DNA of 64,000 nucleotides from Ustulina deusta (Eukaryota; Ascomycota; Sordariomycetes; Xylariales; Xylariaceae), in assembly GCA_023159155.1 (NCBI GenBank), contig JAJNNX010000012.1:992001-1056000 (forward strand), given 5' to 3'. How positions within the stretch are numbered: the stretch's first letter is position 1; every line of letters starts with the position of its first letter. The notes below the pieces were generated by a model that ran no database searches, had not been told where the DNA came from, and saw nothing but the letters and a program-made list of their open reading frames with translations. Positions 56,307-64,000 of the stretch are shown here, in pieces. A program made the translations under genes and the position numbers.

Positions 56307-57864
56307 TCATAAAATGACAACACCTGGTTCGGCCTGTGGATCTTGGCCTTTCCCTAAGTCGTCATCCATTGGGGCCTCATCGTCGTCGTCATCGCTCAGA
56401 ATCTCCACTCTGTCTATAACGCCTCCGCGCTCGTTCATCTGGGCGACGGGGTCACGGTCCGATACGTGGATGATGGCCTTGCCCTGGACGTGCTTCACAC
56501 CCCGCCTCCAATCCCTCCAGTCTTCCTCGTCGCGGATGAGAAAGCCGATCAACATGCTAGGATCCATCTCCTTGATGTGTAAGCGGCGCAGTTTTCGGGT
56601 ATGACAGGTGTCGACCTCTTGCTTGGTATACTGAGTGACGTCCTCGCGATAGGGAAAGATGGGTCTTGTACAATGGGGGTCCAGATAGAAGAAGTGGAGT
56701 CCCTGAACCCCGATGAAATAGTGGGACGAGGACGGACGCCCACTACATCAGCTAGTTAGATTCCTATTGCTTAGGTGTCGGCTTCGGGAATACTTACCCA
56801 GCTATGCCTATAGATTGTGGCATCTGCAACGAGGCTACCAGCGCTTCCCAGTATACCGGCGTGATCTTGTCTATACCGAGTCTCGTTCCCACTAAGATGA
56901 CGGTGGGATGAAAGGTGGTGCCGTCGGGTTTCGCAATCTTCATAAAGTTGTCTTCGTAGACGTCAGGGCCGTCGCCCGTGGAGTAAACACGGAGAGTTGG
57001 TTCATGCGCATTGGTAAGAGCTCTGGATAGCAAGACGCGCGGTCAGCGGTGATGGCGATACGGAGGAGATATTGGACTGGCAGCTACTCACTGAATGCAC
57101 CTAGCTGTCGCGGAGGGTCCAAACCATTCGCCGGGATATTTACCACAAGCTGATGCACCGTGACGCACAAAGTTGTGTATCGAATATGGAGATCTCGCAT
57201 CGTCTGCGAACTGGACCAAGATGTTTCTTTCTTCAGTTTCCCGTGTGCCTCGTCGCCAAGCTACACAAGAGTTAGCGACAGTGGTGGGTAGTACAGGGTT
57301 CTCAGGAAGAGTGGTATGGTGTAACAGACCTCGACCAAGTCGTTGTATGGCCATGGCATTGGCAAGAAGACTCTGGCCGGACCGGATCATACAGCCCCAG
57401 CCACTATCCGAGGCAAAACCAACCTGGTCGGACAGCTGGGTTTTGATTCGCATGGAGAAGGACAGGGCAGCGAGGGCTTTGGGATCGTGGGATCTTGGGA
57501 TAGGATCGAACTCGGAGCGGTAGGTCATCCAGATTCTGGATTCGAAGTCGTCAAGAAAGGCCGGAGGCCAGCCTCCGTCCCGGGGCGCTTCCTCATAAGC
57601 CAGGGACTCGTCAAAACTACTTGATATGGAGTCGGGCGGGGTCTCGGGTAGCCGAGCCGGGGATGGGTCGAGTCCCCTAGTCGAGTCCTCGGGGTCGGGA
57701 GCAGCAGCTACGGCGGGCTCGCGTTTTAGACCGAGGCTGTTGTTATTGAGGTTGTAACGTGAGCCAAGACACCATACGGGCTGGTCGCGGATGACATCGT
57801 TGGTGGGCTCTGGGTCCCAGAACATCTGGACGATGCGTCGCCCAATATCGACCGTGGTATCCAT
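56307..57864 (-). CDS. ATG4: ATG4, autophagy cysteine protease
   Basis: This protease processes the C-terminus of Atg8 and later releases Atg8 from phosphatidylethanolamine, so it is required for autophagosome formation. Four exons join in phase: 57330-57864, 57092-57260, 56798-57022 and 56307-56742, giving 454 residues. The peptidase C54 motifs are PVWCLGSRYN, FLDDFESRIWMTYRSEFDPI and SDSGWGCMIRSGQSLLANAM, which contains the catalytic Cys. Then come PYSIHNFVRHG, then LVGTRLGIDKITPVYWEAL and SIGIAGGRPSSSHYFIGVQG, followed by LHFFYLDPH with the catalytic Asp and His. The C-terminus is acidic. The ATG at 57864 (MDTTVDIGRRIVQMFWDPEP) is taken as start; the open frame upstream of it has no family similarity. 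The first intron is 69 nt, a multiple of three without a stop, so retaining it would insert 23 residues. Confidence 0.94.
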
Positions 57865-59245
57865 ACTAGCCAAATGAGCACCAGTTCGAGATAGTTCGAC
57901 TTGGGGTTGGCTTGGAGCCGCGGTCGTGCAAGGTGTGGACAGGAGACCAAGGATATAGGCAGAAATAGGTAGGGTGAGACGGTGGCGGTCGATGCGATAT
58001 CTGTGTATCACGTAGTATTACAGAAGGTGATTATTATAATAACTACTAACCAACGAGGATTTAATAAGACGGCAAGGGGCACGAATCTATCACCGGGAGT
58101 CGGTGACTAACATGGAGGAGAAGCTATCTGTGTGTTGAGACAAAACTGATGTGGATGATGTGTTGATGTATCGAGAGAGCTGACAACGGTTGGCCTCAGA
58201 GCGCCAAGGCGAAGCAGGCCAGCAGGCATGCATTCGCTCACTCACTCAGTGACCACCCGGCCGATAGGTGATAGACCCAGGTAGATGCTGTTGTTGTCGG
58301 AGAGAAACAGTACACTGAAAATGAGAATGAGAGTGCAGAGACGAATGAGAGATGGTAGAGGCACAAATGGAATGTTGAGCCTTAGCAAGGTCAAGTGAAC
58401 AACAATGTCGGAGATCTGAGAAACCAAGGAGTCACCTGGGACCTCCAGTGTTGACGTATACTGTAGGTGGTAGGTACCAAAGTTAGGTACTACTAGGTAC
58501 ATAGCGTAGTGCTGGATCTAGGCAGGTACTCACTCCAGTTTAGGTACTGCATCAGTGCTAAGTTTTGTGGGGGCCTGTACGGTGCTTCCCACCAACCAAC
58601 ATGTTCTACTGATACCTATTATCCGTACCCGGTAGGCGTTGCGCCTCAACCAAGATAAGAGCGGGGACGGATGTCTGGCTTACAAGTAAGGGAGGCACAT
58701 GTAGGGAGTAGGGTGCTTCGGTACTACACAGAGTACTAAGGTACATACCCCTCCATCAGACAGCACACAGCTCGACTCCGTTTTGGCGTCTCTATCGATA
58801 AAGCTTCCTTCCGCCCCAAGTTCAGCCAACTTATGTTGCGCCCGAAGATGTGCTCTGCTTACGCCTTTTTGTCTGCTTCATGACTGGATTATGACCCCTT
58901 CAAGCATCTCAACTCTGTCCAATTCGCCAAGTTGAAGGCATTTAAAAAGCGCACAGACCCTTGAATCACATAAATCTAAAACTCTCTTTCCCTTCTCTCC
59001 TTCTTTTCTTCTCCGTAGACCGGATAGTCAGGCCATTCAGCAACAGCCATCTGGCCTTGCTTCGGCTACTCTTGTCGATAACTCTCCAAGACCTCCCAAG
59101 GCAATGGGTTCCTGGTATTCCTCAGAGTTGACGATTATCTGTTCGTATACGCCCACGTAATTTTGCCCATTACTGCGCACCCTGGACTCGTCAACAGTGG
59201 TATCAGCTGGGAATCGGTTGCTTGGCCTCTTGGTCTGCCATCACC
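57865..59245. promoter_or_regulatory. Divergent promoter region ATG4/SQS1
   Basis: About 1.4 kb separates two divergent start codons. TAGGTAC words cluster at 58465-58560 and 58725-58750. A C/T-rich leader-like stretch (58975-59020) precedes SQS1. No gene is supported. Confidence 0.55.
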
Positions 59246-61326
59246 ATGCCCAAAAAGAAGAACAACCGAAAAGCGAAGACGCACCCGAAAGCGAAGGGAC
59301 CACCCCCTCAGCAGAACCGCCAAAGATTTGGCCCAACTAGTAACCGTGATAACTCGCCTTTCGCTCGTTCCCATGGTACTTTGTCACCCCAAATCGCCCA
59401 GTCGTCGTCGACACTAGTTCTCGCTGACCATCGTAGGCTATACCCTTGCCGAAGAAGCTAGGAATACGGCTAGCAACTGCCGTGGGTATCGGGGCCGTGA
59501 TGCCAGGCTAAGATATCAGCCCGTCACCTTCATCAGTGCTGGCTTTATGGACCCTCTCAAGGATTTTGAAATTCCCGAACAGACCACTCCATCAGTGCAA
59601 GCGAAAGCCGTAGTTCCCAGCTTTGATATGAGCGACGATTTGGTTCTAAACGCCCTCGGCTCTGCAGAGCCACGCGCTAAATCACCAGGCATCAACCTTA
59701 TGGCTCAGCACAGGCCAGTCCAGCCCCAGGATAAGCATCCAGATGTACAGTCAGACGTCGGCTCCGACTCGAGTGAGGAGGTTATTTTGTTCAAGGGTCG
59801 AAATGCTGCTCGTCAACAGCAGAGGTGCTCCCCGCCAAAACCTACTGGTGACAGTAATGAGAACACTAATGCTAGTATACCGCGCGAAATCAACCTAGAA
59901 TTAAGACTTGTCAAAGAGACCACGAATGTCGCCGTCAACCCGGACTCGGCTTCCCAGGTGGATGAACTTGATTTCATTTCGTTCAACACGACTCATGGGA
60001 AACACCCGTCCTCCCCCAAACCGTACCCAAATACAAACTCAGACGTGGATGATGACGAAACTGCCGTCATCGCCGACTACATAGCTAATATGCAGAATGA
60101 TTTCGATGACGATGATAACGAGGGAGATATTGGAAATCCTGGTCTTGGTTCTTATTCCTTCAACATACTCCGTGATTTGGGCGGTACGGATAGTGACGCC
60201 ATACCTAGTCAGCCTTCAAGTGGAGATGAATCAGGAGATGAGTTGGGCGACGACGAGGAAGAAGAGGGGGGGGAGGGGCACCAGCTCGAGTCAGAAGATG
60301 AGCCCCCAGCCCGATCGATCGCTAAACAAGAGGAGCTAGGCTTTGATGATGATGATGTCCTGCTTTTTGATAGCGCCGACCCCGACGATGGGTGGATAGC
60401 AGCCACAAGCATGCCTCGTCGCAAGATGAAACGTGGCTCGAAGAAATCCAAGATATTTCACGGAGGCAGCCAGTTCCCGAGCGCTACAAAAGTGGCTGAG
60501 GCATTGGACGAATTAGATCTCATGGACATGCAACGGTCTCGCCTGCAAAGATCGAAGAAAGGCCCCATTTTCTTCGGTCTGTCGGACTCGGAGTTAGAAG
60601 ATGCTTTGAACGTCGCCATCAAGAAAGACCGTCTTAAGAAGGCAGACAAGAAGAAGGCCCGTGAGGAATTACGATCACAGGGTTTGTTGCGCAGGAATGC
60701 CGATCCTCACGACCTTCGAGTCAAGTATAGGGGAGGCATGTCCCTCGATGACCTGGCCGACGAAATTGAGGTATTCATAATCAGCACACGAGAACAGTGC
60801 GTTTCCCTTGACGGAGGCTACTTAATTGCAGGCTAACACAGATAGACTTATCCTACCACCCTTCGACAAGGGAGCCCGTAAGATCATCCACACCATTGCC
60901 AACACCTTCAACATCAAATCAAAATCGGCCGGTGTAGGAACCGGTAGATACCCAGTCCTCTACCGTTCTAAAGCCACGCTCTCGTATGATCAGGACCTTT
61001 TCGAGCGAGCTTTTAGTCGCGTAAGACGCACGTGGTTTCCGCGGGTGGATGTGGACGAAAAGATAGTCCAGGGGGCCCGTGTCCTCAAGCGAGCTGAGGC
61101 CCGCACCCGCAAGTCCCGAGCCGGTAAGTCGTCTACCGTACTCCGGGAGGGAGACATCGTTGGGCAGCATGCCTCGGAAATCGGCGTGGAAAACAAGGGG
61201 AGAGCGATGCTAGAGAAGATGGGCTGGAGTAAGGGCATGTCTCTAGGCACAATTGAGACCAAAGGCATCATCGTGCCATTGACACACGTCATCAAGAAAA
61301 CGAAGGCTGGTCTGGGCGATATCTGA
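59246..61326 (+). CDS. SQS1: SQS1/Pfa1-type R3H and G-patch protein
   Basis: This nuclear/nucleolar protein stimulates the DEAH helicase Prp43 in pre-mRNA splicing and ribosome assembly in yeast. Three exons join in phase: 59246-59375, 59437-60770 and 60832-61326, giving 652 residues. The N-terminus is basic (MPKKKNNRKAKTHPKAKGPP) and is followed by FARSHGYTLAEEARNTASNC across the first junction. A long acidic middle (about residues 180-310) has many D/E runs. The R3H region is FDKGARKIIHTIANTFNIKS, then KSAGVGTGRYPVLYRS. The C-terminal G-patch runs from VENKGRAMLEKMGWSKGMSL through KTKAGLG. The ATG at 59246 gives the conserved basic start. It diverges from ATG4. Confidence 0.92.
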
Positions 61327-62628
61327 CCCGCGGTCGGCGTCAATTGGTGCCATGGCCGCCATCACGCTCACCACCCTCATCATTACAAAGAGGAAAATCG
61401 ATGCCCTTCTTTGAAACTTGGAATGAGTTCCTTGGCGTGTATTTGCGGGGTGCATTTGATTCTACCCTATTATGTCAATACGTCGATTGTATTCTCATCA
61501 CGAAGGTACGGGGATTGATTCATTGATCGAGGACGCTTTATACATAGTACTCGCGGCGGTAGCGCCCAGGACACAAACGAAATAGAACTGAGTGGAATAG
61601 AGTAGCTATTACATGTGTCGGTTAAGTATGCTGAGAATCTAACTCGCTAAATCATGATAGTACTCGATTCCTCGCTTCCACAATACAGTGCTATGCTTAT
61701 GTAACACGTAGGCACATTCAGCGAAAAGCAGGATTCCCGATAAAGACTTCAGCGTAGATGTGATCAGTTGCCTCTTGAGGTACCAGGAAATCCATATGAC
61801 AGGCTATAAAGACTGCTAGCCGCAGGGGCAGCTCCTACATCCACAAGGAGCGGACAGTAATATCAAAGACCTTGCCAATATTAAATCCTACACATTGCAG
61901 TAAAATTCCCACGGTAGTTTCCAATAATAGGATACATATAGAAGCGAGCTACTACAACCCTTGTCAGCTAGTTGATTGTATTGGCGCCAAAGCAGTCAGT
62001 CTGAGCTTGAAGCTTGAAGCCAGAAGGATGATTGATATTCCATTTGTTTGAGTGATTCAGTACGGGTACTAGTTGCAACAATAGGTCATGTGGAGACGGG
62101 TATGGAGAAGTAGGTAATTGGAATGCTGGTCTCTGGTTCAACATATGAACACAGGGTTAGGATGTTATCAGTTGAGTGTATTCAAAGAGACCGGATATCT
62201 TGCGAAAATGCATTGTCCGCGTCGATGCAAATTTCCGTCGGCCGATGTGTTGCGTCTCGCCGGCTTGCGCACTAAGTCCTTCGCCATTGCATATGAACCA
62301 ACACTTAACCACCGGCCTTGAGGCTGCGGCGTCTGGATAAACGAATTTGGGGATTGAAGCATTCAGTTCACAGTGCATCGAAAAGGCAGGTGTTATTTGT
62401 TCATGTCCAGATTCTCATTCCGAAAACCCTATCGGCAAAGTGTATTGTACAACCGCAAACCCCAGACCGTGTTGTGTGCAAAGACATTGCCCCCTAGAAA
62501 AAAGCAGACCATCCGTAACGCATTATGAGACTCCCGAAATGGGACCGTAGTAACTTTGGCTATGTCTCATCATGATGCCAAAGCAGAAAACCCGCGCCGA
62601 AAACACAAAAGCAGACACAAACAAGCAC
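61327..62628. other. Convergent intergenic region SQS1/H2B
   Basis: About 1.3 kb lies between two stop codons. Open frames are short and random-looking. No gene is supported. Confidence 0.55.
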
Positions 62629-63291
<663 letters not shown>

Positions 63292-64000
63292 GGTGATGAT
63301 TGACGGAGTTGGGTGGATTGAGAGACCGGTTGCGGTAGATGCAAATGCTACTGGGTAAGTAGAAATGGATGAAATCCGAAGTTCTGTTGTTGCGTTGTGG
63401 TGGGAGAATGAGAGATGCAGATGGAGAAGTCAAAAGGTGTTGGCGGAAGAGAGGGTGCGGGTGGTGAGGTCCTTTTGTAGGTGGGATGCAGTCGTGCTAG
63501 CTTGGTTACTGATTTGCGCTGCCTCCAGCGCAGTAGGTACAAAGTAGAAGTATTGCACACACACGCGCCGCGCCCGGGGGGTTGCGGTTTTTGGTTTGAT
63601 CCTGCCCTGTAGAGGAAAGGCTGGCTGGTGCGTGCACGCCCTCCGCTCCTAGCCAATAGAACGCATGCAAATAGCATGTACCCCGGTACTGCACCTCCAC
63701 CCCCACTATTATTCACCATTGACATTGACACGCGCAACGCGTCCCTAGCAGGCCTGCAAATATCGCGGGTCAATGGGAAACGGTCGATAGTAGATGGCAT
63801 GCAAAGCTAGGCAAGCTGCAAGGCCCCAACCACTGCAAAACAATCGCTCCTCCCAAAAAGGAAATGGTCGAGAACTTGCCAAAAGGGCAGCCAATCACAA
63901 ATCAGGGAAACTCTACCATCGCCCAATTACACTACATTTATAATGGACAGGGCTACCTCCCCAATAGGTAGATATTAAAATTGCCGGCAATCAATTGTTG
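63292..64000. promoter_or_regulatory. Histone H2B promoter, probably shared with H2A beyond the window
   Basis: The interval holds two CCAAT boxes (63654-63658 and 63891-63895), a TTTATAAT TATA-like element (63937-63944) and ATGCAAAT (63665-63672). The last is identical to the animal histone octamer element. Presence is seen; use is inferred. Confidence 0.6.

Overview
The window is nuclear DNA of a filamentous ascomycete (Pezizomycotina). A Sordariomycete is most likely, judging from gene content and protein style, but I cannot name the species. The evidence is: many short introns (about 55-110 nt) with GT..AG ends and CTAAC-type branch sites; genes on both strands with separate promoters and no operons; compact housekeeping genes; and long intergenic stretches full of short TAGGTACC-type words. 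Exon chains were built by hand by matching splice signals, reading phase and conserved protein motifs. Most close with a correct total phase.

Layout from left to right. From 1 to 14.3 kb there is a dense housekeeping block: the 3' part of a DMT/EamA transporter (+), mitochondrial ribosomal protein uS17 (+), a spastin/Yta6-type AAA ATPase (-), the Ecdysoneless/Sgt1-type factor (-), SMC6 (+) and COQ9 (-). From 14.3 to 21.3 kb I find no gene; this part ends in a strongly pyrimidine-rich leader that runs into a Gbp2/Hrb1-like RS/RRM protein gene (21.3-24.8 kb, +) with ten exons, one of them only 8 nt long. From 24.8 to 35 kb come SRP14 (-), SGD1/NOM1 (+) and dihydrolipoamide dehydrogenase (+). 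From 35 to 42 kb there is a second empty stretch, packed with TAGTGTA/TACACTA words and small palindromes. It ends at a three-domain adenylate-forming reductase (NRPS-like A-T-R enzyme, 42.0-45.4 kb, +).

From 46.6 to 64 kb the window is dense again: cystathionine gamma-synthase (-), a cytosine-deaminase-like amidohydrolase broken by one in-frame TGA (+), an SPX-RING protein (-), the Jjj1/DNAJC21 ribosome-biogenesis J-protein (+), the autophagy protease ATG4 (-), the Sqs1 R3H/G-patch factor (+) and histone H2B (-). The H2B promoter points to the right edge.

The genes do not form one pathway. Several share themes: ribosome biogenesis and RNA processing (SGD1, JJJ1, SQS1, the Gbp2-like gene), mitochondria (uS17m, COQ9, LPD1) and chromosome maintenance (SMC6, H2B). 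No transposon, CRISPR array, rRNA or tRNA gene could be supported. The strongest leads for something undescribed are the TAGTGTA-rich block next to the NRPS-like gene, the micro-exon and long 5' introns of the RS/RRM gene, and the interrupted amidohydrolase.
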